A stretch of 64,000 nt of DNA, taken from assembly GCF_032884065.1 (NCBI RefSeq), contig NC_088867.1:45385453-45449452 (forward strand), written 5' to 3'. Within the stretch, counting starts at the first letter, position 1. The number at the start of each line of letters is the position of its first letter. Source of the DNA: Artemia franciscana (taxonomy: Eukaryota > Arthropoda > Branchiopoda > Anostraca > Artemiidae). A program made the position numbers and the translations under genes. Below the pieces are notes generated by a model. That model did not search any database. It was not told the DNA's origin and saw only the letters and a program-made list of their open reading frames with translations. Positions 53,987 through 64,000 of the stretch are shown here, piece by piece.

Positions 53987-54424
53987 TTGAGTATAACATG
54001 ACCCGCCCCCTCCACAGCCCCAGGGTAAAGGTGTTTAAGTTATAAAATGTATCTATTGTTTACCAATAATAGTTGCTATTAGGATGCATGTATAAATTTT
54101 CAGGGGGAGGGGGAATTTTCTGCTTGGGGTTTTTCTATGGGGTTGAAGTTTCAAGGGAGTGAACTTGTCAGGGGAAATTACAGACTGTGGAAATTTGCTA
54201 GAATTCTCATACAAAAATCTTTTTATATGTATTGCTCTCTTTTTCCCGTCTCAATCCTAAGCATGGAGTGGTTAAGAGTAATTTTTTGGGGTAGATTTTA
54301 ACCAGGATTGAATTATATAGAAGATATTTCTATGGTAAGGGGGTTCCATCCGTGGAGGTGGGATCAGATTTCCTGGAATTATTTAAAAATAACCAAAACT
54401 CAATAAAAAAAAAGTTTTTTTTCT

Positions 54425-54715
54425 ATTGAAGGTAAGGAGCAACATTAAAACCTATAACAAGCAGCAATAATTACTAATATGATGGGGGTTGCCCTCTCCT
54501 CAGGAAATCCCTCGGTACGCTAAAGTTTGAATTGTGTCCCAATTCTTTAAGAATGATTCCTGAAACACAAAAACATTGATTAGAACAAAATGGCTTTTTA
54601 AAAAGTACTGAAAAACTTTAGCGTAAAGACCGAGGTTTTGTGGAGGGGGCATTCCCCTTCATTTACGCAATAATTTCTGTTAGTTTTAAGTTTTAATGCC
54701 GTTCCTTATTTTCAG
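54425..54715. repeat. Decayed foldback palindrome
   Basis: The arms GTAAGGAGCAACATTAAAAC and GTTTTAAGTTTTAATGCCGT, and the internal CGCTAAAGTTTGAA / AACTTTAGCG pair, mirror the 18731-19003 foldback but with many mismatches and a longer loop. Confidence 0.7.
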
Positions 54716-54789
54716 ATTTGTCAAGAAGAAAATTGTATTTATTTAATTTTTACCATAGAATTCACTTCATTTTAAACAAATCATAATTA

Positions 54790-55330
54790 AAAATAAGTTT
54801 ATTGGCCCTTAATTTAGGGACCTGGCTATTTTTTAATGGCTAAGGACGGCTAAAAATATTTATTTTTTACCTTAAATATGCTTTACTGTAAATAAATCAT
54901 ACTTACAAATAAGTTTATAGGCCTTTAACTAATGGGCCTGGCTATCTCGTATTAGCTAAGGACTGCTAAAAAATTGTTATTTCTACCAGAAAAAACACTT
55001 CAATTATACAATTGTACTTACAAATAAGTTTATAGGCCCGTAATTTAGGGGTCTTTCTATATAGCAATAGCCAAGGACATCTAAGTTTTTTTATTTCTTT
55101 CATAAAATACACTTTCTTCTGCATGAATCAAATGTACAAATAGGTTTATAAGCCCTTAATTATGGGACCTGGCTATCTCATAATAGCTAAGAACAGTTAA
55201 AAATCATTATTTCTACCATAAATTACACTTCATCTTAAACAAATGGTATTTACAAATAAGTTTATTTTCCATTAATTTAGGGGTCTGGCTATTTCATAAT
55301 GGCTAAGTACTGCTAAAAAAAAACTTCATT
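54790..55330. repeat. Tandem satellite, about five units of ~115 bp
   Basis: Units begin with CAAATAAGTTTATAGGCCC and contain TTAGGG.CCTGGCTAT, TAATAGCTAAGGAC and TTATTTCTACC. Starts are near 54797, 54913, 55021, 55137 and 55252. The units are diverged, so the array is not freshly amplified. It lies between two foldback palindromes. Confidence 0.85.
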
Positions 55331-55644
55331 TTTAACATAAAATACTATTCATTTTTAACAAATCGTACTTATGTAAAATTCTTAAATAAAAATCCTTAAT
55401 AAAATTCAAAACTTAAATAAAATTCTTTTTATTTGGCTTGCTTTCTCTTTTCCGTCTCAATTTTACACGAGGAGTGGTTAAAAGTAATTGTTCGGGGTAT
55501 TAAAAGTAATTGTCCGGGGTATTGAATTATCTAGAGGATACTTTCATAGTAAGGGGGCTCCTCCGTGGAGATGGGGTCATATTTTCTGAAATTATTAAAA
55601 AAAAGATCAAAAATATAGTAAAAAGACAAGTTTTTTTTTTCAAC

Positions 55645-55935
55645 TGAAAGTAAGAAGGGACATTGAAAATTTAAACGAACCAAAATTATTCTGTCTGTGA
55701 ATGGGGTTGCCACCTCCTCAAAACCTCTCTTTACTCTTAAGTTTGAATTTTGTTGCAATTTTTTAAGAATGATTCCTGAAACACTAGAGTCGTTTAATTA
55801 GAACAGCAAGACGCTCTTTCCAAGAACTAAAAAACTTTAGCGTATAGAGTGAGGCATTTAGGAAGGGACAATCCCCTTCATTTAGGTATTAATTTCTGTT
55901 CGTTTTAATTTTTAATGTTGCTATTTACTTTCAGT
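55645..55935. repeat. Decayed foldback palindrome
   Basis: The arms CTGAAAGTAAGAAGGGACATTG and TTTTAATGTTGCTATTTACTTTCAG, with inner TCTTAAGTTTGAA / AACTTTAGCG segments, are related to the palindromes at 18731 and 54425. Confidence 0.65.
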
Positions 55936-58900
55936 TGAAAAAAACTTGTCAGTCTGAAAACAAGACGTTTTTAAATGTTGGACCTTTATCTTCTGGTTTT
56001 TTTGTTATTTTTGTAATTTTATTTTATTTTTAATTTTCAAATACACAACAAAATGATTTTTCAGAATAGGTCAGGTGTCATAAGACTACTATTGCCCCAA
56101 GTCTAGCTAAATTAGCAGCAAACAAGTGTCATCTTCCTCAATGAGATGATTTTGAATATTTGAACTTTTTTGTATTACTTTTCTATTCTAAGTTCGACAG
56201 CTAGTTTAAAGATTTTGTCAAAAAACAAATAATTATCTAATAGTAATAATATCTAAGAAATAATAATATCTACAAATGTAGATAATTTTGTTACTTTGTT
56301 ATACTTTATAAAAAAAATTGTTTTAGTAATAACATCGATTTTTCTAATTCCCTGCTTTCTTTAGTTTGACTTACGAAAAAAGTAGATGTATTATGTTTTT
56401 ACTGTTTTCTGTTTATTTGGTTTTGAAATTTGAAAGTAAATAATCCGCTGGGGGATCTGAGGTATATTTTTTCATGAAAAGGGACGGTTGAAGAAGTAAG
56501 TTTGGGAAGGACTATGTTAGTTAAAGAACAAACGCGACACAGATGGGCCTATTTTTTGGGGAGAAATACCTCAATCATCTCTGATCAAGGTTAAGGCAAA
56601 AGGAAAAGACAACATATAAAAAATAAGTATTTTGATGAAACTTGTATGACGTTGATTGTTTTTAGCTAGATGGCGTTGGCTATTGTTCTCATTTTCTATT
56701 ATCATTTCCTCTTTTGGTCACAGAGAGACGGCTGAACTATTTAGACCCTGAAAGGTCTAACTTAATAATTTGAGCCGTTTTTTAGATATTAATTTGTCAC
56801 CCTTTTGACAATATTCATGATAAATGTTCGTTTTGATTTAGTTCAACGTCCGTATAAATGTTCCTTGAAAGCTTCAGCGTAATACCCTCTGTTTATTATG
56901 TAGCAACAGTTGTAGTATGAGTAGTAAACATTTTTAAAATGAAATAATAAATATCCTTCCGTGATCTTTCTTTCGGGAAAAAAAATCACATTTTTGTTTA
57001 TAAGAGTTTGAAACCTTTACAAGAGGGTTCTCTGATACCCTCGGTCTGATGGTGAGATTTTTATAAGGATCACTTGATGTTTTATGGTTATTTCCCACCT
57101 TTTTCAAAATCCGGCAAATTTTTTGAGGTTCCAAGTAGGCATCCTTTCCATTTTTGTTGTGGTTGAAATTCTATGTGGTTGATTGAAATTGTATCTGTAG
57201 TTGCTAATCAATCTGGCTAAGGCTTGTAAGGCGTTTTTTCAGTTAAAACTACATTTTTAGTACAACAAAATAAAACACATTATAAGCGTAAAAGCGAGGA
57301 CATCTTTGAAGAACTAAAAACGAAGGATGGCCAAAACGAGCTTTTTTTTAGGTTGAATTTTAGAGCTGAGAAATATTTCCTAACGAACTCTGTGGAATCG
57401 AGATAATTATTGACCCTGCTTTGCTAAAATTCTTTTCTATTCTTTCACCGTCCAAGCGCTTGACTAAAGACATTATTTTTTTTGCAGATCAAATGAACTC
57501 ATGCTTTTACTTAATGGTTGTTTTTTGTTCTATTTTTAAAATTTGCTAATTAATATTTAGTGTCTCATAGGTTAAGTTTTGTTTGTGTTAAATGTCTTGA
57601 CGATGCAAAATTCTTACCCACTTTTTAACTCTGTGGTTTCCGTTCCCTATATGATGAGTTCTTCTAGCTATTTGCTTGTTCGATAGCTCCCTTTTTGACA
57701 TTTTGTATCTTTTCTAAGCTTTTTAACCTGACCGGAATTCCTTAGCCTTTCCCAGTCTTAAATACAGATTACACTGTGCTTTTCTAGGGCTTCTCGGTTT
57801 CATCTACCAGTTACTTAACTCAGTAAAGTTCTAATTGCTGCCCAATGCTCTGTTCTTGCCTAGCAAAAGACAATAAGATCTTTTTGATGAATTTATTGTC
57901 CTCCATTCTTGTGTTTCAACCAATGATCCTCTAGTGAGGACATCTTAGTAGAACTAAAAACTAAGGATGGCTAAAACAAACAAAGATTTTAATTTTGTCC
58001 TCTATATATAGGGTCGGTTTTAAGTTTTAGAGCTGTTCTTTTTTTCTTTTTATCACTTCTTTCCTTGTCTTGTATCTCCAATCGATTGACGTCCTTTTCC
58101 TTTTCTATGTTGAATTTTAGAGAGCTGAGCAGTAATTCATAACGAACTCTGTGGAAGACTGTTTGCTTTTGCCGTCTTTTTGTGTAATGGCGTTTATTTT
58201 TACATAAAAAGTCATTGCAACATAACAGGCATCAAGTAATTGTAAAATTCAAATAAAAATCAAGGGTTTTCAATCTTAAATTCATTAAATTATCCGTGAA
58301 ATTCTTGCTTTTGCTTTCTCTCCCCTTCTCAAATTTTAAAAGAAACAGAACTCTTTACATTTTTGGAGTAAATTATCTTTTTTGCTCTCCCCTCACTAAA
58401 AGAATATACTGCTAATCCAAGCTCTTTCACTCCTTTATGGCCAGTATGCTCCTTTTGATCCTTATATGGCCTGTATGTTCCTTTTGCTCCTTGTATGGCC
58501 TGTATGCTCCTTTTGTTCATTTTATGGCCTTCCTAAGCTAAGAAACCGCTTTTGGATTCAAAAAACAGTAAAAATAAAGAATCCAGGACATTTTATTTTT
58601 CCTTTATTTTATTAATAATTAAAAAACTTGTTGAAGTAGAACTTTATTACATCGTTTTCTTATAGCTTATCATATACTTACTACTTCATGTTCTTAGAGT
58701 TAGGTTTTATAGAAGAGACCCAGATAAAAACGTTGAATAAATTGGGAAGACAATCTTGCTCATAATCCTATTCCTAGAATTCGTCATTGTTTTTTATCTT
58801 AGAAAAAGAAGTGCAGTATCTTTGCGCTCTTTAATCTATACTGCTAAATTAATAGATTAATAATTATAAAATAAATAAAATAGTCTCTTACTTCAAATAT

Positions 58901-59619
58901 AATTATAGTGCAGTTAATTGGAAAAGCGAATCTTTCAGTTTGATTACTTACAGGAGTGCATTTATGCTCGTAATTTTTAAAATTGTGTCTTCTTTATGCT
59001 GAAAAGAAAGCATAATTTTAATTTGATTGATTTTTTTTTTGAAATAGCATCGTTTTTGTGTAAACAGTGCTTTTATGTTGGGGATAGAATCAGGTAGACG
59101 GAGAAGTGTTCAAAGCTGGAATACTTGTTGTTTTTTGATGGGTATCTCTAAGTTCTGTTTTGAAGGCCAGAGCAAATTTCCGAGATAGAAACGCTAATGA
59201 AAATACTATAGAAGAATCTCAACTATGCTACAATAGAACTCTACAGAATTTTAACGAAAAACTAGGAGTGTCCTGCCAACCACTCTTAAATATTGCCGAA
59301 AATGATCGTTGAAAGAGGGTTTTTTATAGATAGGTATATTATTCAAAAAAAATTTTATTCTACTTCTTGTCTAATTCTTTTTTTTTCTTTTATCCTGTGA
59401 TGATTGTTCTATTCTGAGATAATCTAAATTTAAATCCCTTTCATGTTTCCTCTTTCTTTTCTTTTATGGAAAATAAATTTGTTGCCATCATATATTTCTT
59501 ACAGTTATCCTACATTTTGTTCACTATTATGACTTTTCTAACCTATATATACTCAAAAAATTCCAATTAATAAAATCGGATGCGGCAACAATAAATCCAT
59601 TGCTATGATATTTTAGATT
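55936..59619. other. Long stretch without recognised genes; minor repeats
   Basis: A block with GAGGACATCTT..GAACTAAAAAC.AAGGATGGC and GTTGAATTTTAGAG..CTGAG plus AACGAACTCTGTGGAA appears at 57295-57405 and again at 57935-58165. A three-copy ~29 bp minisatellite (GGCCTGTATGCTCCTTTTG) lies at 58438-58525. Otherwise AT-rich with no convincing frame. Confidence 0.55.
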
Positions 59620-60610
59620 GTCATTTCAATGATTTTTTTCAATTTATTTATGCTACCCATAATTGTAATGATTGTCACTTGCAGACAAAAATTTTTGACT
59701 TTCACACCATCTCTTAGTAACAGCTCCAGCGATTGAGCATAAGCAAAACTTTGTTTTACAGCACAAGAGTTCCTGAACCTCACAGTCTCTTTGACTCCTG
59801 GGCCCTCTTTAAAAAGCAAAACATCAAAGTAAGCGTCGAAATAGACAGCAAGCTAAGGTACTTACAAGCGATGACTTTTGCAGTAGCATTTTCCAATATG
59901 TTTGGTATGGCATTACAGAAATCTTTGGAGACGGTTTTATCCAGCTTAATCACTAATTTTTCCCGATTTGCCTAGACACTAGTCATTGTATCATGACTAG
60001 AAAGGCTATCAAGTAATTTTTTACACCTTGCTGGATTTTTACTTCAGCAGGTAACTCGGTTATTGCAACAGTAACGTCATCAGAGATTATAGAATTCACC
60101 ATCGCACCTGATGAAAGCTTAGGAAAGTATTCAATGTAACCAGCCAACTGAGTCGAAACGACATAAAGAAGTTGCTCACACGTATTACCTTTAGATGAGG
60201 GGTGAGAGTAAATCACTTCTGGAATATAGGGTACATCGGCTGGGCGGTAAACTACGAAATTGGGGATATAGGTAGTATTAGCATGACATTTGCTGAAAGG
60301 GTCAAAAATGTTTTCAGATTATTCAGTTTTGCATTTGTTCCAAACCACTTAAAGACCCAGTCATTTGCTAAATTCTTACTTCAAAGATTATGCTTCACTT
60401 TGAAAATTTCAGTGCTATCAAAAGAGGCCAAAACATAACGGATAATGTCATCTTAATTAATTCCCGTGTTAAAAATCCTTTGAACAAAATTCAGCATCGG
60501 GGAAATTATCAGTTTATCTTGATTGTCCGTTTCTCGCATAGCTGAGCTCATAGGTTATTATTGGCTGCATGGAATCATTCTACCTCCTGGATATAAGTTG
60601 GGTGGCACGT
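59620..60610 (-). pseudogene. Unidentified decayed reading frame
   Basis: Translated on the minus strand from about 60610, coding-like sequence appears with repeated stops and shifts: DVPPNLYPGGRMIP, then ISPMLNFVQRIFNTGIN, YVLASFDSTEIFKVKHNL, NDWVFKWFGTNAKLNNLKTF, then an open 77-codon frame (60216-59983) with TCEQLLYVVSTQLAGYIEYF. A further frame, LDKTVSKDFCNAIPNILENA, runs to about 59780 and a last one ends at 59613. ISPMLNFVQ resembles SPVLNFVQ in the inverted ORF1 segment of element A, so a retrotransposon ORF1 is possible. A viral or host pseudogene cannot be excluded. Confidence 0.4.
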
Positions 60611-60630
60611 CTTTCAAAACTGTTGTATGC

Positions 60631-60730
60631 TTTTTTAATATAGGGAGGATATAGAAATTATAGCTTCGAGCTTAAAACCTTTTTTTAATATAGGGAGGAT
60701 ATAGAAATTATAGCTTCGAGCTTAAAACCA
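60631..60730. repeat. Perfect 50 bp tandem duplication
   Basis: TTTTTTAATATAGGGAGGAT..GAGCTTAAAACC occurs twice with a period of 50 and essentially no differences, so it is recent or an assembly artefact. Confidence 0.85.
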
Positions 60731-61654
60731 ACAAGTCCGTCACACGGAAGGCTTATGGCCTTAGGAGACGAATTGGAAAGGTTATACTTAACTAGCCACC
60801 GATTTCTTAGCATGGGTGCTGAAATTTAGTTCACCGTAAATAAAAAATCTCACTCGTTATTTACAAAGAGAATTGGATGGCTTCAAAGAAAATAGAATTG
60901 ACAAGTATTCATTTTGCTGATATGAATGAATTGACAATTCTTTATAAATAAGTCAAAAAGCCACAGCTTATTTAATCTACCAATTAAAGGCAAGCCGACA
61001 CATCAATTAAGACAGGGCTTAAGTGTGACATTTACGATACTCAGGGAACATATTCATAGACAGAAAACTTTGCAACGCTGGTCGGATAGTCCTTCCATCA
61101 CCATTATCAAGTTTTCCGACATTTTGTCTTAGCACTTGGGCTGCCTTTTCAGCCAGCCCTTTGGCTGGCTGAGAACTAAGAAAATAAATAAAAGTGGTAA
61201 GTATAAAGCTCTTTGTACCTTTTATAGATGTATAATCGACTTGTTTTAATGGAAAACTAGGCTAACAAAAGCTGCAGGCCTTAGGTTTGTATGATTAGCC
61301 TATATTAACAGAGGTCAGACTCCACCCCATTAATGTGCAAATATATACCCTGCATTGCGTACTGAATCCAAATTCATTGTTCTCGATCAAGTAAAACAGA
61401 AGGCTTTTTTGTAAATACGGGATAGTCTATATTTCTTACTTTAAATTAAAGAGTATAGGTTACCACTTCATGCTTTTTTTGTTATTTACAAATTTGGCTG
61501 TTTAGTTTACATTTTGTTTTAAGCACTTTATATATCCATGTAAATAATAAATTTCTCTTCAGTTTTTTGGTCCCTAAATGGGTTAAATCATTGGCATCAA
61601 ACTTTCAACCTTATTGTTTTATTATAGATTCATTTTTAAGGTGTAATAAGCATT
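60731..61654. other. Unannotated sequence
   Basis: AT-rich, with a short hairpin CAGCCAGCCC-TTT-GGCTGGCTG at about 61151-61172 and no supported gene. Confidence 0.5.
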
Positions 61655-62890
61655 AAGGTAAAATTCTAGTTTAGTGAGTTCTTGCTATCTTGGAAAGGGG
61701 TTAGGTTGGGAAGGTGAAATTCTAGTTAATTGACTTCTTGCTATCTCAGAAAGGGTTTAGGTTAAGAAAATGAAACTTTCAGGGATGAATCTACAGATTA
61801 AAGTATATCCTGAAAAGGTATTTTGAAGCAACTACATTCACTTCTCCCTCTATAGGGCCCTGACCTTTGATGACCTTTGTAAATATGTGTGTTATAAAAT
61901 TAAAACCCTGCTAAATATATCTTCTGCTTAATTGAAATACAACAAAATTATTTTCAGGTTCATGACTTTGCTCAATTCCTTTTTATAAGGTTTTAAAGAT
62001 ATGCAAATAAATTTCCTAAATTAAAAAAAAAAGATTGAAATGGCTCCAAATTCTACTCAAATAACAGGAATTACATTTTCATAACTAAAGGCAGAGAAAA
62101 AGCAACTAATAACTGAAAATTAAGGTAAAATGTTGTTTTGTCAAAATTTCTATTGGTATAGACCTGTCATGTAGGCAAATTTCAGGGCCCTCTAGTGGGA
62201 GAAGGAGTGGAGGTGGGTACTTTAATATACCTTCCCAGGACATAATTTAGCCTGTAGACCTATCCCTGAAAGTTTCATCTCAACCCAAACTCTTTCCAAG
62301 ATAGCAAGAAGTCAATTAACTGGAGTTTTACCAAATAAAACTTTCAGGGATAGGTTTACAGGCAAAATTATGTCCCAGGAAAGTATTTTGAACTACCTAA
62401 CTTCACTCTCTTTGCCTCTAGAGGGTCCTAACCTTTGATGACCTTTAAAAATATACGTGTTAGAAAGGTGAAACCTTGCAAAATAGATCTGCTGCTTGAA
62501 TGAAGCACAATAAAATTGTTTTCAGCTTCACATTGCTCAATCCCATTTATAAGGTTTAAAGATATGCTAATATATTTCCTTAATTTTGAAGAAAAAAATT
62601 TTGATATGGCTCAGAATTCTACTGAAATAACAGAACTAAAGGCAGAGAAAAAGCAACTGGTAGCTGAAAATTTATGTAAAAAAGTGTTTTGTCAAAATTT
62701 CAATAGGTATTGACCTGTCATGTAGGCAAATTTTAGGGCCCTCTAGAGGGGGAAGGAGTTTATATGGGTACTTTAAAATACCTTCCTGGGATATACTTTA
62801 GCCTGTAGACCCATCCCTAAAAGTTTCATTTTTTTAACGTAACCCCTTTCCAAGATAGTAAGAAGTCACTAAACTAGAATTTTACCAGTA
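61655..62890. repeat. Cluster of dispersed repeats, including a ~560 bp duplication
   Basis: GGTAAAATTCTAGTT..GACTTCTTGCTATCT ends occur in both orientations at about 61660, 61715, 62290-62332 and 62845-62890, enclosing GGGCCCTCTAG, TACCTTCCCAGGACATA and ATCCCTGAAAGTTTCAT blocks. The segment 61890-62190 is repeated at 62455-62740 with ~80% similarity. Each copy includes a start ATGGCTC.AATTCTACT.AAATAACAG, and the right copy stays open as MAQNSTEITELKAEKKQLVA. Copies also flank the LTR element at 32508/49161. Confidence 0.7.
62583..62713 (+). pseudogene. Short coiled-coil ORF inside the repeat
   Basis: ATG at 62606 (MAQNSTEITELKAEKKQLVA, then ENLCKKV) opens ~35 codons that end at TGA 62711-62713. 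The left copy at about 62041 has the same start but is disrupted. It may be the first codons of a transposon ORF1 whose remainder is deleted. No function is assignable. Confidence 0.25.
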
Positions 62891-62939
62891 CTGGTTTGTC
62901 ATGATTAAGTTAAAGAATCTTAAATTTTGACTAAATGTC

Positions 62940-64000
62940 TAAATATATGTTTTTATCAAATTGGGATTGGTTGGATCAATACAGCAGATGACCCAATAAA
63001 TGATGACCAAAGGCTGCATATTGTCTTTGACACATTAGAAAGTTTGGGAACTGCATGTACCTTCTTCTTGCCTCTAATAACTGTTTCTTTGCAATTGTAC
63101 ATTCATTGTTCCACTGAAAACTCAGTTTACAGTGACTAGGAACTCTTTCACTATTTAGTCAGTTCTTGTGCAATTCCTAGGAGTGAATTTTGAAATGTCT
63201 TTATTTTCCCATTGACATCTTCATAACAGTTCACTTGTGACTTGACGTCTGTTTCTTGTAATTAATTCTTAAAAGCTTCCCAGTTAATTTTCTTCAAATT
63301 AACTTTATTATGTTCTTCATAATTTGTGTATATACTATTATCTAGAGAAATCTCTACCAAAATGGGAAAATGATCACTATATTGGGTAGATTCCTTATCA
63401 CTTATTATTGAAACTTTTGGAGTGAAATGATGAAGCTTCTAATGAAGCTGACCCTATGGTCACTGATCTTCCTGTTCCGCTATTGATTCTAGTTGGGAAA
63501 TCCTTTGGGGTAACCAGGCAGATATCTGATGTTTTAATTAAAAATTCAAGGATTGTTTTTTCATTTCTGTTATCATTTCCACATCCACACCAAAGACCAT
63601 TTTGCACATTTAAATCTCCTATAATGAATAGTTTCTCCCCTCCAGGCACTGTATCTCTAATTTTCATGGTCACTTCAGAGTAAGTTACTGTCTGGTATAT
63701 TAGTATTGAATATATTCAGCTTTACTTTATTTTTAAGATTTAGTTTGCATCCATCAACCTCCATTTGATAACCCTCCTGCATTGACAAATAAATTGTGAT
63801 ATAATTGATGTTCTTATTAATTCCAATAATCACCCCACCTCTCTCTTTATTCCATCTATCTAATCCTGCTATTTTATAATCTCTGAATGATGGATTTATA
63901 TATAGCTTCAATAATAATTAATAGTTCAATTATTATTAATAGTTCGGGTATTAATCTCCATAAATATCTGCAGTGCCTTCTTTTCAGTATTAATCCAAAG
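62940..64000 (-). pseudogene. Non-LTR element C: APE endonuclease and linker, partial
   Basis: On the minus strand from the right edge: LDRWNKERGGVIIGINKNIN and FNTNIPDSNL, then KLFIIGDLNVQNGLWCGCGN (GDxN metal site, with the xxLWG-like following residues of Jockey/R1-type elements), then PTRINSGTGRSVT and, after a frameshift, SDHFPILVEI (SDH motif). The linker before RT (WNNECTIAKKQLLEARRRYM) is visible to about 62950. No RT follows; the sequence runs into the dispersed repeat at 62890. Several stops are present. The ORF start lies beyond the window. Confidence 0.7.

Noticed and set aside
54790-55330. Regularly spaced repeats that could suggest a CRISPR array
   Set aside because: The whole ~115 bp unit is repeated and diverged, without unique spacers, and the genome is eukaryotic.
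56290-56390. A frame reading VDNFV, as in the next part of the BOD1 domain
   Set aside because: No acceptor before it, no PAYQNL-like preceding residues, and the following sequence is low-complexity and unlike the family. A five-residue match is chance.
61151-61172. GC-rich hairpin followed by A/T-rich sequence, like a bacterial terminator
   Set aside because: The context is eukaryotic and no gene ends nearby. A short chance inverted repeat.

Overview
The window is eukaryotic and AT-rich. Nearly all of it is transposable elements and simple repeats, with only a few short spliced host exons. Arthropod-type Helitrons, APE-type non-LTR retrotransposons, an errantivirus-like Ty3/gypsy element with an F-type envelope, long introns and isolated short exons all point to an arthropod. 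Several dispersed repeats look to me like those of brine shrimp (Artemia) or a related crustacean, but that is recollection and not evidence. A 100-base run of N at 6806-6905 marks an assembly gap.

Layout. 1-6805: a pile-up of Helitrons and their deletion derivatives on both strands, joined by (TA)n microsatellites and long A-rich or T-rich minisatellites. 6906-13450: mostly unannotated sequence, with one possible host exon (8982-9275) carrying an in-frame TAG and a 2.1 kb TG-rich minisatellite. 13455-24000: dispersed repeats with two non-LTR retrotransposons nested in them on the minus strand. Element A (14465-17945) has an inverted 5' segment. Element B (19215-about 23885) is nearly full length. 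24000-32508: host-like sequence with small exon candidates, a MITE with about 80 bp terminal inverted repeats, and the first coding exon of a BOD1/BOD1L (Shg1-family) gene at 31900-32028.

32509-49160: a 16.65 kb LTR retroelement on the minus strand, sitting downstream of the BOD1 exon, probably in its intron. From its 5' LTR (right) to its 3' LTR (left) it carries primer-binding site, gag with a CCHC knuckle, aspartic protease, reverse transcriptase/RNase H, integrase with a long acidic tail, an ANGEL-like (CCR4-family) EEP nuclease, a SOCS-box protein, a long F-type envelope frame, a small ORF behind a splice-acceptor-like site, and a polypurine tract. Two intronless cellular-type accessory genes inside a gypsy/errantivirus-like element are the most unusual content here. 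The LTRs differ at roughly 30 positions by eye and most ORFs carry isolated stops or frameshifts, so this copy is an inactive fossil.

49161-64000: copies of a dispersed repeat that also flanks the LTR element and supplies natural empty sites, a second 5'-truncated copy of element B (51088-53986), two foldback palindromes flanking a tandem satellite, an unidentified broken minus-strand reading frame (59620-60610), and a third type of non-LTR element (C) running off the right edge.

How the parts relate: the two accessory genes lie between pol and env, the position where a gypsy-like element could express them from spliced or subgenomic RNA. An EEP RNA-processing enzyme and a Cullin-RING substrate adaptor would plausibly act on host RNA turnover and host protein stability, but that role is inference from domain identity only.
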